Source: Nitrososphaerota archaeon
Lineage (GTDB): Archaea; Thermoproteota; Nitrososphaeria; Nitrososphaerales; Gagatemarchaeaceae
DNA length: 55,395 nt
Reading direction: 5' to 3'
NCBI GenBank assembly: GCA_029785615.1
Contig: JAFLZH010000007.1
Location: 263 to 55,657, forward strand
The position numbers were made by a program, and so were the translations under genes. This document shows, one piece after another, positions 25,412 to 34,481 of the stretch. The first letter of the stretch is position 1; the number at the start of each line of letters is the position of its first letter. A model generated the notes under the pieces. That model did no database searches, was not told the DNA's origin, and saw nothing but the letters and a program-made list of their open reading frames with translations.

Positions 25412-25878
25412 GCCTTCGGCTCAGGTGGCGCCGCGCCGTAGGGGCTCATTAGGTCCTCCAGCTCCTTGAGCAGGCCGATGGGGTCGGGGACGTCTTTCAA
25501 TATCACCACGCCGAGCCCCTCGGGGGACCTGTGGCTCCCCTTGCCTCTCTTCAGCTCGACGTAGACGGTGCCGCACTTGAAGCGCCTGGCGAGCATCCCC
25601 TGCGAGTATGCCAGGCCCTGCATGTTGCTGTAGGGGATGTCAAGCCCCCTGCCGAAGCGCCTCCTGATGCTGATCCCGGTGTCCCCGAGGGTGTAGGTGG
25701 TGTACTCCTTGTTGTACATGTACACCCCGATGAAGGCGTAGGCGAAGCCCAGGAAGAGGAGGTAGCTCGGGAACGTCCTGGAGTTGATCCTGAGGAAGAC
25801 CGAGAGCACCGCTATGGCGACGGTCCCCTTGATGAGGCTCTTCGTCACATTGGACTTCAGTCGCCTTTCGGGTTCCAA
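25408..25878 (-). CDS. PH-domain (bPH2-like) membrane protein
   Basis: A 156-aa protein with two membrane helices (about 16-30 and 38-55) and a bacterial PH-like domain, marked by YTLGDTGISIRRRFGRGLDIPYSNMQ. Such proteins sit on the cytoplasmic face of the membrane; their ligand is usually unknown. TTG 25878 begins 9 nt after the stop of the peptide transporter ATPase gene dppF, so it is probably the last gene of that operon. Its 3' end overlaps the convergent nuclease gene by 4 nt. Confidence 0.65.
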   Translation of the reverse strand: MEPERRLKSNVTKSLIKGTVAIAVLSVFLRINSRTFPSYLLFLGFAYAFIGVYMYNKEYTTYTLGDTGISIRRRFGRGLDIPYSNMQGLAYSQGMLARRFKCGTVYVELKRGKGSHRSPEGLGVVILKDVPDPIGLLKELEDLMSPYGAAPPEPKA

Positions 25879-25887
25879 CGCCCTGCT

Positions 25888-26850
25888 CTAGTAAAGCCAG
25901 CAGGCCACTTCAACGTTGCCGGTCCTCCTCATGGCTGGCTCCTTCTCCTTGCACACGTCCATGACGTAAGGGCAGCGCGGGTGGAACCTGCAGCCTGTGG
26001 GAAGGCCCACCAGGCTCGGGACCTCCCCAGACGGCGGGACCAACTCATGGGTCTTGAGGGTAGGCACAGACTTCAGCAGCGCCTGCGTGTAGGGGTGCTT
26101 GGGGTTGGCGATCACCTCCTCCGTCGGGCCCTGCTCCACCACCTTCCCAGCGTACATCACAGCGATCCTGTCGGAGATGTAGCGGGCTACCGCGATGTTG
26201 TGGGTGATGAACAGGTAGGTGAGCTTCAGCTCGTCGTGGATGCGCGCCAGCAGGTTCAGGACCTGGGCCTGGACCGAGGCGTCCAGGGCCGAAGTAGGCT
26301 CGTCGAGTGCTATGAACGTCGGGTTCGAGATGATCGCCCTGGCCACGGCCACCCTCTGTCTCTGGCCTCCGGAGAGGTCCCTGACCCTCCTCTGCGCGAA
26401 GGTCTTCGCGTCCAGGCCTACGAGTGACAGGGCCGTGGCGAACTGTTCATCCTTGGACGCCTCGCCGACGTCGGACCTGTGGAGGGGCTCGGTGACTATC
26501 CCTTTGATGGACATTCTGGGGTCGATGCTGTCGGTGGGGTTCTGGAACACCATCTGCACCTGGCGGCGTATCCTCCGGTAGTCCTTCCTGGAGACCTTCT
26601 CGTCCATGAAGTAGAGGTCCCCCTTCGTCGAGGTCTCGAGGGTAGCCAGCATCCTCCCCAGGGTGGTCTTCCCGCTCCCGCTCTCGCCCACCAGCGCGAG
26701 CACCTCCCCTGGCATTATCTCGAAGTCAATCTCGTCGACTGCCTTTACCCATATCTTGGGCTGGCGCGAGACCAGCGACTCGACGAACCCCCTCTTGGAC
26801 GCCTCGAAGTACTTCGTGAGGCCCTTGGCCTTGAAGACCGTGTTAGTCAT
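25888..26850 (-). CDS. dppF: Oligo/dipeptide ABC transporter ATP-binding protein DppF/OppF
   Basis: A 320-aa ATPase: Walker A GESGSGKTT, the Q-loop segment MVFQNPTDSI, signature LSGGQRQRVAVARA, Walker B TFIALDEPTSALD and the H-loop ITHN. The C-terminal oligopeptide-transporter extension (GCRFHPRCPY and a CKEKEPAM segment) carries the Cys pattern that binds an Fe-S cluster or metal in DppD/DppF proteins. ATG 26850 overlaps the dppD stop by 8 nt. It pairs with DppD to power uptake through DppB/DppC. Confidence 0.95.
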   Translation of the reverse strand: MTNTVFKAKGLTKYFEASKRGFVESLVSRQPKIWVKAVDEIDFEIMPGEVLALVGESGSGKTTLGRMLATLETSTKGDLYFMDEKVSRKDYRRIRRQVQMVFQNPTDSIDPRMSIKGIVTEPLHRSDVGEASKDEQFATALSLVGLDAKTFAQRRVRDLSGGQRQRVAVARAIISNPTFIALDEPTSALDASVQAQVLNLLARIHDELKLTYLFITHNIAVARYISDRIAVMYAGKVVEQGPTEEVIANPKHPYTQALLKSVPTLKTHELVPPSGEVPSLVGLPTGCRFHPRCPYVMDVCKEKEPAMRRTGNVEVACWLY

Positions 26851-27808
26851 ACAGATGGCACCTGAGGAGCCTGTCCTCTGCCTGCTTGATGGCTGGGTTT
26901 TCGGCTTTGCATACGTCCATGACCTTCGGGCACCTGGGATGGAACCTGCAGCCTCCGGGAGGAGAGAGCATGTTGGGGGGCGACCCTGGGATCGACACCA
27001 GGTCTCCTTCCTTCTTCGACTTGTGGGGGATGCTATTGACCAGGGCGACCGTGTACGGGTGGAGGGGGTCCGTGACCACCCTGTCGACAGGACCGAGCTC
27101 GGACAGCTCGCCGGCGTACATCACCAGGAACCGGTCTGCGACCGTATATGCCACTGCCATGTCGTGGGTGATGAAGAGCACCGACATGCCATATTCGGCC
27201 TTCAGCTCCTTGATCAGCTTCATCACCTGCGCCTGGATGGTCACGTCCAGAGCCGAGGTAGGCTCGTCGGCGATCAGGATCTTCGGCTTCATGACCAGCG
27301 CCATGGCGATTACCACCCTCTGTATCTGGCCGCCGGAGAGCTCGTGGGGGTACCTCCGGAGGATGATCTCGGGATCGGGCATCCTGACCCCCTTCAGCCC
27401 GTCGATCACCACCCTAGTCGCCTCCTCCTCGTCGTACGATTCACCCCGCATCAGCCTCTGGGTCCGGATGGCCTCCAGCATCTGCCTGTCGACCCGTTTG
27501 ACCGGGTTGAGGCTGTTGAGAGGGTCCTGGAAGATCATGAACGCCTCGCTCCCCCTGTACGCCCTCAGCTCCCTCCCCTTCAGGGTGAAAACGTCCTTCC
27601 CGTCCACCGTCACGCTTCCCTCGTAGCTGGCGTTCGGCGGGAGGAGCCTGACTATGGCGTGCCCCAGGCTCGACTTGCCGCAGCCGCTCTCACCGACGAT
27701 GGCGACGCTCTCCCCCTTCTCCACGGAGAAGTCCAGCGACCTTATCGCTTCAAGGTTCCCATAAACGGTACGGTAGTTTACGCGAAGTCCCTTGACGTCG
27801 AGCAGCAA
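26843..27808 (-). CDS. dppD: Oligo/dipeptide ABC transporter ATP-binding protein DppD/OppD
   Basis: A 321-aa ATPase: Walker A GESGCGKSS, MIFQDPLNSLNP, signature LSGGQIQRVVIAMA, Walker B ILIADEPTSALD and H-loop ITHD. It ends with the GCRFHPRCP block of the peptide family. The start is TTG 27808, placed directly after the dppC stop codon with no gap, so translation is coupled. Confidence 0.95.
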   Translation of the reverse strand: MLLDVKGLRVNYRTVYGNLEAIRSLDFSVEKGESVAIVGESGCGKSSLGHAIVRLLPPNASYEGSVTVDGKDVFTLKGRELRAYRGSEAFMIFQDPLNSLNPVKRVDRQMLEAIRTQRLMRGESYDEEEATRVVIDGLKGVRMPDPEIILRRYPHELSGGQIQRVVIAMALVMKPKILIADEPTSALDVTIQAQVMKLIKELKAEYGMSVLFITHDMAVAYTVADRFLVMYAGELSELGPVDRVVTDPLHPYTVALVNSIPHKSKKEGDLVSIPGSPPNMLSPPGGCRFHPRCPKVMDVCKAENPAIKQAEDRLLRCHLYD

Positions 27809-28816
27809 CTAGTACGAAAGCCTCCCACCGACCATGTCCTGTATCCTGTCGCCGAGCAGTGAGTAGCAGACCACTATCGCCATGATGACGAGGCTCGGGA
27901 AGAGCGGGAACCACCAGGAGTGGGGTACGTACTGGAGCCCGGACGCTGCCATGGAGCCAAGCTCGGGCTGGCCGACCTGGACGCCTATCCCAAGGAAGGC
28001 AAGGGTAGAGTAGACCAGGATGACGTTCCCGAAGTCGAGGGTGGCTATGGCTACAATCGGATCTATGGCGTTTGGGAATATGTGCCTGATGATGATGCTG
28101 AGGGGGGACAGTCCGCTGAGCCTCGCTGCTTCTACGTACCCCCTTGACTTCAGGGTGAGCGCCTGCGCCCTGAAGAACCTGGCATATGTCGGCCACCATA
28201 CGATGGTCAGGGCGACCAGCACCACGGTGTATCCGTTCCCGAGGATCAGGGAGAGGGCTACGGCGAAGACTATAAGCGGGAATGCCAGGAACGCGTCCGT
28301 GACCCTCATCAGGATCTCGTCGGCCCAGCCGCCGAGGTAACCGGCAGAAATGCCGAGGAACATCCCTATCACAATGGCCGAGATGACTATCAGGACAGAA
28401 GCCAGAGCGTCCTTCGGTATCGCGTACAGTATCCTCGAAAGGATGCTCCGCCCCACCTCGTCGTAGCCGAATATCCCCACCGGGAAGTTGGCAAAGGTGG
28501 GGGGCGCGAGCGAGTTTGCGAAGTTGAACGTGAAGGGGTTGGAAGGCAGGATGGAATAGCTCAGGGCAAGGTTGTGCGTGTAGTCTGACACCGTCTCTAA
28601 GATTCCTTGTATCAGGCCGAACACGAAGAAAATCCCGATGCCGATGGCCCCGGTGAGGGCTATCTTATCTCTCCTGATGAACCCTGCTATGAACCGGAGG
28701 CCAGACGTCTCCCCCAGCGGCACCTCGGCCTCGTCGTGGACAGCTACGGTGCTGGAACGGCCCTTGCCCTTCAGCAGCCTGAGCCTCCTAGGCCGTCCGG
28801 GTTCTTCCGGTTCCAT
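27809..28816 (-). CDS. dppC: Peptide ABC transporter permease DppC/OppC
   Basis: A 335-aa permease with an N-terminal soluble stretch of about 50 residues, a first helix (AIGIGIFFVFGLIQG) and the BPD_transp_1 domain. The EAA loop is YVEAARLSGLSPLSIIIRHIFPN, where the ATPases dock. FGYDEVGRSILSRI before it is a family hallmark. ATG 28816 lies one base after the dppB stop. Confidence 0.94.
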   Translation of the reverse strand: MEPEEPGRPRRLRLLKGKGRSSTVAVHDEAEVPLGETSGLRFIAGFIRRDKIALTGAIGIGIFFVFGLIQGILETVSDYTHNLALSYSILPSNPFTFNFANSLAPPTFANFPVGIFGYDEVGRSILSRILYAIPKDALASVLIVISAIVIGMFLGISAGYLGGWADEILMRVTDAFLAFPLIVFAVALSLILGNGYTVVLVALTIVWWPTYARFFRAQALTLKSRGYVEAARLSGLSPLSIIIRHIFPNAIDPIVAIATLDFGNVILVYSTLAFLGIGVQVGQPELGSMAASGLQYVPHSWWFPLFPSLVIMAIVVCYSLLGDRIQDMVGGRLSY

Positions 28817-28817
28817 C

Positions 28818-29846
28818 CTAGGTCAGCCTCACCCGAGGGTCCATGATCCCGTAGAGTATGTCCGCTATGAAGTTCGCTATGATGACCGCCAGGCCCACCA
28901 CCACGGTGATGGCCAGGATGGCGGGGTAGTCGAGGTTGTATGCCGCGTTGACGAAGAAGAAGCCGATTCCATGGTAGGAGAATATGTCCTCGACCACCAC
29001 CGAGCCGCCGACGGTGAAAGCGAAAGACAGCGCCATGAGCGTGATGATCGGGATGATCGCGTTCCTGAACGCGGTCCCCCAGACCACCTGCCGCTTCGGG
29101 AGCCCCTTCATGTAGGCCAGTTTGACGTAGTCCTTGTCCAGGGAGTCCACCATGGTGGCCCTGGTGAGCCTGGTGATGCCGCCGAAGCTGATCACCGCTA
29201 TGGTCACCGCAGGCAGCACCAGGTGTCTGAGATAGCTGTAGAGATAGACCCACCTTTCAGCGAGTATCGCGTCTATGAGAGGGAGCCCGGTAACTGCGGG
29301 GGGGATGGCCAGGGTGGGGTTCGCGACTTGGCCGGTCGGGAGCAGACCCAATTCGTAGGCGAAGACCAATTGCAGGAAGACGCCCACCAGGAAGATTGGC
29401 GCGGCCCAGGTGCCGAGGTAGATCGCCTTTATCCCGTAGTCCGTCCCGGTGTTCCTGTTAGAAGCTGCGATGGCCCCGGTGAATATCCCGATTATGATTC
29501 CCAGTATGGTCCCCAGCACCACCATGTTCAGCGTGACTGGGAAGTACTCCTGGAGAACCAGGAGCTCTGGGATGCCGTACTGGGTGTCGGTCCCCAAGTT
29601 CCCATGGAAGATGCCGGTCACGTAGTTGTAGAACTGGACGTATATCGGCTGATAGAAGCCCATCCTATGGGCAATCTGATTGAGTTCGGGGACTGTGAAG
29701 TGCGTGCCCACATACAGCCTCGCCAAGTCCTGTGGCGTGGGGGCGACCAAGTGTATGATCGCGAACATGAGCGCGATCATGATCAGGATAGTTATGACTG
29801 CATTCACGGCCCTTCTTGCGACGAACATCAGGAACCGGGAATCCAA
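28818..29846 (-). CDS. dppB: Peptide ABC transporter permease DppB/OppB
   Basis: A 342-aa permease: an N-terminal helix (AVNAVITILIMIALMFAI), a long outer loop with the NQIAHRMGFYQPIYVQ segment, and the BPD_transp_1 domain with the coupling loop DYVKLAYMKGLPKRQVVWGTAFRN. It leads the dppBCDF-PH operon. TTG 29846 is the likely start. A minus-strand TATA-like CTATAAGAG near 29876-29888 lies upstream. Confidence 0.94.
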   Translation of the reverse strand: MDSRFLMFVARRAVNAVITILIMIALMFAIIHLVAPTPQDLARLYVGTHFTVPELNQIAHRMGFYQPIYVQFYNYVTGIFHGNLGTDTQYGIPELLVLQEYFPVTLNMVVLGTILGIIIGIFTGAIAASNRNTGTDYGIKAIYLGTWAAPIFLVGVFLQLVFAYELGLLPTGQVANPTLAIPPAVTGLPLIDAILAERWVYLYSYLRHLVLPAVTIAVISFGGITRLTRATMVDSLDKDYVKLAYMKGLPKRQVVWGTAFRNAIIPIITLMALSFAFTVGGSVVVEDIFSYHGIGFFFVNAAYNLDYPAILAITVVVGLAVIIANFIADILYGIMDPRVRLT

Positions 29847-30283
29847 ATATCAGCGAGCCGATGTCTGCTCCTTGACGCTCTTATAGATTGTTATCAACCT
29901 CAGACGCTATCAGCCATCTCATGTTCGCGCCGCGTGCCGGCTACCATGGGCCTGATTCCTCAGGGACGGTGACCTGCCCTGTCCACCTGCCATGCGAGTC
30001 ACAGGGCCCGCGCTTGCGATGCCGCCTCTGGCGTCGTCTCGTCGACCAGCACTGCTCGACGATGACCGCCTTAGGGCTGCCTGCCTCGTACCGGCGTCCC
30101 CCGGGCTATGCTCAGGACGCCTTCCGAGGACCGTCCTTCCCGTTTGAAACACGGATCAGTTCCCCATCCGCCAACTGAGATAGCATACGTTGGACAAATT
30201 TCGTGAAACATTCAAGAAAATACGAGTATGTTTTGGGTGCTAATAATTCTTATATAACGTATGAGTCGTTTTCCGGCTTGAGA
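29847..30283. other. Divergent intergenic region between dppB and the binding-protein gene
   Basis: I find no gene in these 437 bases. The left part (29890-30130) is GC-rich without a conserved ORF. The last 120 bases are AT-rich and contain the TATA box of the binding-protein gene (30249-30258). The minus-strand promoter of the dpp operon lies near 29880. Confidence 0.5.
30249..30258 (+). promoter_or_regulatory. TATA box of the peptide-binding-protein gene
   Basis: CTTATATAAC is centred 30 nt before ATG 30284. This sets the start of the binding protein downstream of three earlier in-frame candidates. Confidence 0.7.
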
Positions 30284-32608
30284 ATGTTACTAAGTCAACG
30301 CAAAGCAATTAGTACTTCAGCAACAGTCGCCATCATCGTAGTAATACTCGTAATCGCCGGCGTCGCCGGCTATTTCGTGCTCACCTCCTCGCCTAGCACG
30401 ACCACCACAAGTACCTCGACCTCGTCGTCCAGCACTCAGTCGACCTCGTCGTCGAGTACTCACTCGACCTCGAGCAGTTCGTCGAGCAGCTCTTCGACGT
30501 CGACCGTAGCCGCGACGCCGCTGTCGGTCTCTTCGTGCACTTCTGCGATATCGGGGACCATCCCCGCCGCGCAGTCGTTCACCTACACCGCCAGCAACTC
30601 GACTACGAACTACAACTATCCGGTCACCCCTACTCCGCCCACCACTGGCCCAGGCCAGTATGGGCCGACCAACTCTAGCCTCCTCACCGACGAGTCCATC
30701 GGGACTCCGCCGGACTACCTCGACCCAGCAGCAGGGTTCTACTCGCAGGATGTCACATACAACAACGCAGTGTTCCAGAACCTGGTCATGTACAACGGTA
30801 ACAGCGGCACACAGATACTTCCTGTGGTCGCAGACCAGTACTGGATCACCAACGGTGGCTGTACGAACGTCTTCCACATTAGGCCGGGTGTCACCTTCTC
30901 CGACGGGACCCCCGCAACTGCCTATGACCAGTGGTTCTCGATCGTACGCACCCAGTACATCAACGCGCCTTCCGGCATCAGCCTGTACAACTGGAACGGG
31001 GTCTCGTACAACCTGACCTCGGGCGCTCAGTACGGCTCTGGCAGCTACTCCTACAACACCATGGGCAACCAAATCCCGTGGGGGCTGAGGCTAGCTATCC
31101 AGCACGTCACCGGGCTCCAGACTGCAGCTGACACACCGGCGGCCGTTAACCTGGCAGTAGCAGCGCTGAACCAGATGCTCAGCCACTTCAACCCCTCGAA
31201 CTCCACGCAGGCCTCTATCATGCAGTATCCGGAGCAGGCCTACGTCGCTAACTCGACGTACTTCACCGCCAACTACCTGAGGACCATGGGACCCTTCGGC
31301 CCGCAGCTATGGGCAGGGTTCGACGGCCAGCAGGTGGTCGAGCCGGCGTTCGTCGATGCGCACGGAGGGGTAGCGAACAACACTGCCAACTCCTACTTCG
31401 ACACCCACGGCGGTATCGGGACCGGACCCTACGTAGTATCGTCAGTAGGGCCTGGGAACAACCCAGTCGTGCTGACTGCGACCCCCCACTACTGGGCGGG
31501 TCAGTCGTCTGCCACGAACATCCCGGTAGTCGCCAGACCAGCGAGCATCAGCACGGTAGTCATGGCACCCTTCTCGACCAACGCACAGGCCGAGGGTGAC
31601 TTCGGGAGCAACAAGGCACAGCTGTCGGCCGAGTCGCCGTTCCTGTACAGTGCGATGTACGACTCGCTCCCTGCCAACGTAAAGTCCACCTTCGCCTTCG
31701 ACCAGATATTCCAGGGCATCGGCGCATACGACTTCGCGCTGTTCGCCCAGTTCAACACCTACCAGGCTCCGACCAACTATACCAGCTTCAGGCAGGGTAT
31801 GGCGGCCGCCCTCAACTACACGGCGCTCAACCAGCCCAACTACTTCAACGGCACCGCGTATGCGGGCTATTTCGTCGGGCCACTGACCCCAGCCTACGCC
31901 TACTACAACTCACCGAACTACCCACTCCCAACGCAGAACACCACCGCAGCTATCAACTTCTTCCAGAAGTTCGGCGTGCAGTCGCACACCTACATGATCA
32001 TCCCGGCTGACCTGACGTTGTCCAACGGGACGACGGTCTCGGCAGGGACGGTCATCGGTGACAAGAGCGGCTCGCAGCTTCAGCCATTCAAGCTCTACTA
32101 CGCCGTCCCACTGGTAGGGTCTCTTGAGGTCACTCTAACGGTGATCCAGAACTCCCTGAGCCAGTTCGGCGTCACCGCGGTGCCGTTCGGGACGACCACG
32201 ACGGAGCTTGACATACTCGACTCCAAGCCACAGACCTATCCGGCCATCCAGCTCGTCGGCTGGGGCGCCGACTTCAACGACCCATTCCTCGGGATGTTCT
32301 TCCCACTGATGACCCCGTCACCGTACAACGGGTTCTACACCAACTCCACAGTGAACAACGAAGCGACGGCATGCGAGTTCCCAGCGTCTACGGCTCAGTC
32401 GCAGACCTGCGCAACCACGCTCTACAAGATGGCGCAACAGAACCAGATATGGATCTACACACCAATCCCAGAGATTCCTGCAGGGCAGCCTAACGCGGGC
32501 TTCCCAACGAACTTCTTCTTCGTCCAGCCATACGTACATGGTGTAGTCGATAACCAGTACGTCGGCGGATTCTACAACCTCATCTACTACCAGCCAGTCA
32601 ACGTATAG
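30284..32608 (+). CDS. dppA: Extracellular solute-binding protein family 5 (peptide-binding DppA/OppA-like)
   Basis: A 774-aa membrane-anchored binding protein. Residues 13-33 (TSATVAIIVVILVIAGVAGYFVL) are a signal anchor. A Ser/Thr stalk of about 45 residues follows, typical of archaeal binding proteins and probably O-glycosylated. The SBP_bac_5 domain starts near residue 125 with DYLDPAAGFYSQD and VFQNLVMYNG, and ends with the WGADFNDPF and LYKMAQQNQIWIYTP segments. It captures peptides for DppBCDF, encoded divergently. It is larger than bacterial DppA (about 530 aa) because of inserts in the domain. A hairpin terminator follows. Confidence 0.92.
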   Translation: MLLSQRKAISTSATVAIIVVILVIAGVAGYFVLTSSPSTTTTSTSTSSSSTQSTSSSSTHSTSSSSSSSSSTSTVAATPLSVSSCTSAISGTIPAAQSFTYTASNSTTNYNYPVTPTPPTTGPGQYGPTNSSLLTDESIGTPPDYLDPAAGFYSQDVTYNNAVFQNLVMYNGNSGTQILPVVADQYWITNGGCTNVFHIRPGVTFSDGTPATAYDQWFSIVRTQYINAPSGISLYNWNGVSYNLTSGAQYGSGSYSYNTMGNQIPWGLRLAIQHVTGLQTAADTPAAVNLAVAALNQMLSHFNPSNSTQASIMQYPEQAYVANSTYFTANYLRTMGPFGPQLWAGFDGQQVVEPAFVDAHGGVANNTANSYFDTHGGIGTGPYVVSSVGPGNNPVVLTATPHYWAGQSSATNIPVVARPASISTVVMAPFSTNAQAEGDFGSNKAQLSAESPFLYSAMYDSLPANVKSTFAFDQIFQGIGAYDFALFAQFNTYQAPTNYTSFRQGMAAALNYTALNQPNYFNGTAYAGYFVGPLTPAYAYYNSPNYPLPTQNTTAAINFFQKFGVQSHTYMIIPADLTLSNGTTVSAGTVIGDKSGSQLQPFKLYYAVPLVGSLEVTLTVIQNSLSQFGVTAVPFGTTTTELDILDSKPQTYPAIQLVGWGADFNDPFLGMFFPLMTPSPYNGFYTNSTVNNEATACEFPASTAQSQTCATTLYKMAQQNQIWIYTPIPEIPAGQPNAGFPTNFFFVQPYVHGVVDNQYVGGFYNLIYYQPVNV

Positions 32609-32613
32609 AAAAA

Positions 32614-32655
32614 GTCCTGGACCGAGAGGTCTGGGACCCTTCTTCTGTTTTTCTC
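32614..32655 (+). terminator. Hairpin terminator after the binding-protein gene
   Basis: GTCCTGGACC and GGTCTGGGAC (32614-32623 and 32628-32637) form a 10-bp stem with two G-U pairs and a GAGA tetraloop. It is followed by a pyrimidine tract with TTTTT (32648-32652). It begins six bases after the stop codon. Confidence 0.6.
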
Positions 32656-32707
32656 GAACCCAGCGGAGGCTCCGCACCTGCAGCCGCGCGGAGGAACCTG
32701 GAGGAAA

Positions 32708-32716
32708 ACTATATCA
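32708..32716 (+). promoter_or_regulatory. TATA box of the ABM-like gene
   Basis: ACTATATCA is centred 28 nt before TTG 32740, predicting a leaderless transcript. Confidence 0.6.
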
Positions 32717-32739
32717 TCAGCGTAGTCCTTCTCTTCTCC

Positions 32740-33126
32740 TTGCACGGCGCCGACCGGTCGGGTGAGGGTTTTACCGCCACGCCGGAGGGGGGCGCCCCCG
32801 TCAGAGGAGAGGGGAAGCCTTCGGTAGCCAGGGTGTGGCACGGGGTCACGCCGAAGTCGAAGCGCTCCGAGTTCATCCACTACGTCGGGGTGACGAGCAT
32901 GGAGGAGATCAGGAAGACGGAGGGGAACCTCGGCGCCTGGCTCTTCACCAGGGACGTGGGGGACAACACCGAGTTCCTACTGGTCTCCATGTGGGAATCA
33001 GAGGAGGCCATCAAGAAGTTCGCAGGGAGCGACATCAAGAAGGCGAAGTACTACACCAGGGACAGCGAGTATCTGGCGGAGCTCGAGCCCAGCGTCACCC
33101 ACTTCGAAGTGTCAGGGAAGGTCTAG
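32740..33126 (+). CDS. Antibiotic-biosynthesis-monooxygenase (ABM)-like dimeric alpha/beta-barrel protein
   Basis: A 128-aa protein. From residue 29 it has the ABM fold: VARVWHGVTPKSK, GNLGAWLFTRDVGDNTEFLLVSMWES, EEAIKKFAGSDIKKAKYY and the final THFEV strand. Such small proteins act as monooxygenases, haem-degrading enzymes or unknown stress proteins. The first 28 residues are Gly/Glu/Pro-rich and may be disordered. TTG 32740 matches the TATA spacing. The gene converges on lysA. Confidence 0.75.
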   Translation: MHGADRSGEGFTATPEGGAPVRGEGKPSVARVWHGVTPKSKRSEFIHYVGVTSMEEIRKTEGNLGAWLFTRDVGDNTEFLLVSMWESEEAIKKFAGSDIKKAKYYTRDSEYLAELEPSVTHFEVSGKV

Positions 33127-33140
33127 GCTCAGGCCTGCCT

Positions 33141-34400
33141 TCAGAACCTCCGGCGAGAGACCAGGCCCCCCCTGCCGTCCTGCACCGCAGCCACCGCGGC
33201 GAGGGGTCTCATGTTGTAGGTGCTCGACATGGAAGAGCCGTAGGCTCCCGCGTCAAGGATGGCCAGGAGGTCCCCCTGGGCGAGGCTGACCCCTAGCCGC
33301 CTCGCCTTCCCGAACACGTCAGTGGTCTCGCACACCGGGCCCGCGACGTCGTAGGAGGCGGCGGACCGCTTCGCCGAGGAGGTCCAGGCGGGGACGATCT
33401 CATGATAGGCGCCGTAGAGGGCCGGCCTGATGAAGTCGTTCATCCCGGCGTCGACCAGGGCCCAGCGGACCCTCCCTGACTTCTTGACGTAGTTCACCCT
33501 GGTGAGGAGGACGGTGGAGTCCGCGACCACCCACCTCCCGAGCTCGAAGACCGGCCTCGCCCTCCCTCCCCAGCGGGACCTGGCGAAGACGCCCGCCGTG
33601 GCCTCGGCGTAGTCGGCGACCGGGAGCTCTCTGTCAGCGCTCCTGTAGGGGAAACCGAGCCCGCCGCCGAAGTTGAACTCCTCCACCTTGAAGCCAAATG
33701 ACTCCAGCTCTCCCGCCAAGTCGATCATCTCCTCGGTCTGCCTTCTGAAGACACCTGCGTCGGTGACCTGGGAGCCGATGTGGGAGTGGATGCCCGCTAC
33801 CCTTACGAACTTCAGCTTCTTCCCCTCCTTCTCGCAGAATCTCACAACCTCGTCCCTGGCTACCCCGAACTTGTGCTCCCTCCCCCCGGTCGCCAGCCCG
33901 GCGTGGGTCTCCGCCCTTATCCCGAAGTTCACCCTGAACCCGAGGCGCACCCCCGCGGACCCAAGGCTGCGGCAGAGCGAGTCGGCGTCCCTTGCCTCCT
34001 GCACCGATTCCGCGTTGATCATCCCCACCCCGGCCGCGATCGCTGCGGCAAGCTCCTCCTTCGACTTGCTGGGTCCGTCGAACACCATGTCTCCGGGCGC
34101 CACCCCTGCCTTCCTTGCGAGCTCTATCCCAGCTACCGACACGATTGTAGCCCCCGCGCCTCTCCTGGCAAGGGCCTTGACGACCGGGATTGTCGAGTTG
34201 GACTTGTATGCGAAGGATATCAGGACGTCCCGGGACCTCGCCGTGAGCGCGGCCTTCGCCTCCTCAAACCTGTCCGTCACCCTGCCTACGTCAGTGACAT
34301 AGAGCGGCGTCCCGTACTTCTTCGCCAGCGACTCGGCGCCGACCCCGCCTATCTTCAGCGAGGTCCCTTCCCTGGAAAGGTGCGGCCGCCGGTGATCCAT
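33141..34400 (-). CDS. lysA: Diaminopimelate decarboxylase
   Basis: A 419-aa PLP enzyme that decarboxylates meso-diaminopimelate to L-lysine. The PLP lysine is in SFAYKSNS; HIGSQV and the phosphate-binding FNFGGGLGFPY follow. In the C-terminal barrel VCETTDVF carries the active-site Cys (usually CESGD), and GAYGSSMSSTYNMR is the substrate/PLP-contacting segment. ATG 34400 is chosen: the upstream extension to 34796 is antisense to the NlpC/P60 gene, and a TATA element (34420-34428) is 24 nt away. The usual bacterial-type dap genes are not nearby, and many Nitrososphaeria make lysine through the AAA pathway, so the source of the diaminopimelate is an open question. Confidence 0.88.
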   Translation of the reverse strand: MDHRRPHLSREGTSLKIGGVGAESLAKKYGTPLYVTDVGRVTDRFEEAKAALTARSRDVLISFAYKSNSTIPVVKALARRGAGATIVSVAGIELARKAGVAPGDMVFDGPSKSKEELAAAIAAGVGMINAESVQEARDADSLCRSLGSAGVRLGFRVNFGIRAETHAGLATGGREHKFGVARDEVVRFCEKEGKKLKFVRVAGIHSHIGSQVTDAGVFRRQTEEMIDLAGELESFGFKVEEFNFGGGLGFPYRSADRELPVADYAEATAGVFARSRWGGRARPVFELGRWVVADSTVLLTRVNYVKKSGRVRWALVDAGMNDFIRPALYGAYHEIVPAWTSSAKRSAASYDVAGPVCETTDVFGKARRLGVSLAQGDLLAILDAGAYGSSMSSTYNMRPLAAVAAVQDGRGGLVSRRRF

Positions 34401-34419
34401 TCGCCCACAGCCGGGGCCG

Positions 34420-34459
34420 TATCTATTTCTCCGTTGCCCAGGCCGACCAACGGTTAAAA
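34420..34459. promoter_or_regulatory. Divergent promoters of lysA and the NlpC/P60 gene
   Basis: The lysA TATA (minus strand AAATAGATA, 34420-34428) is 24 nt from ATG 34400. The NlpC/P60 TATA (GGTTAAAA, 34452-34459) is 26 nt from GTG 34482. The two genes start back to back within about 80 bp, which suggests shared control. Confidence 0.6.
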
Positions 34460-34481
34460 CCGCCGCGTGGGTCGAAGCCGC

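Noticed and set aside
28638-29972. 444-aa open frame antisense to dppB and dppC
   Set aside because: His/Asp/Arg-rich composition typical of antisense reading of membrane-protein codons.
30203-30283. Upstream extension of the binding-protein gene
   Set aside because: It contains the TATA box of the gene itself, and the signal anchor begins only after ATG 30284.
30420-30520. Repetitive TCG/TCGACC stretch that looks like a short tandem repeat
   Set aside because: It encodes the Ser/Thr stalk of the binding protein; the repetition reflects codons, not a CRISPR or satellite.
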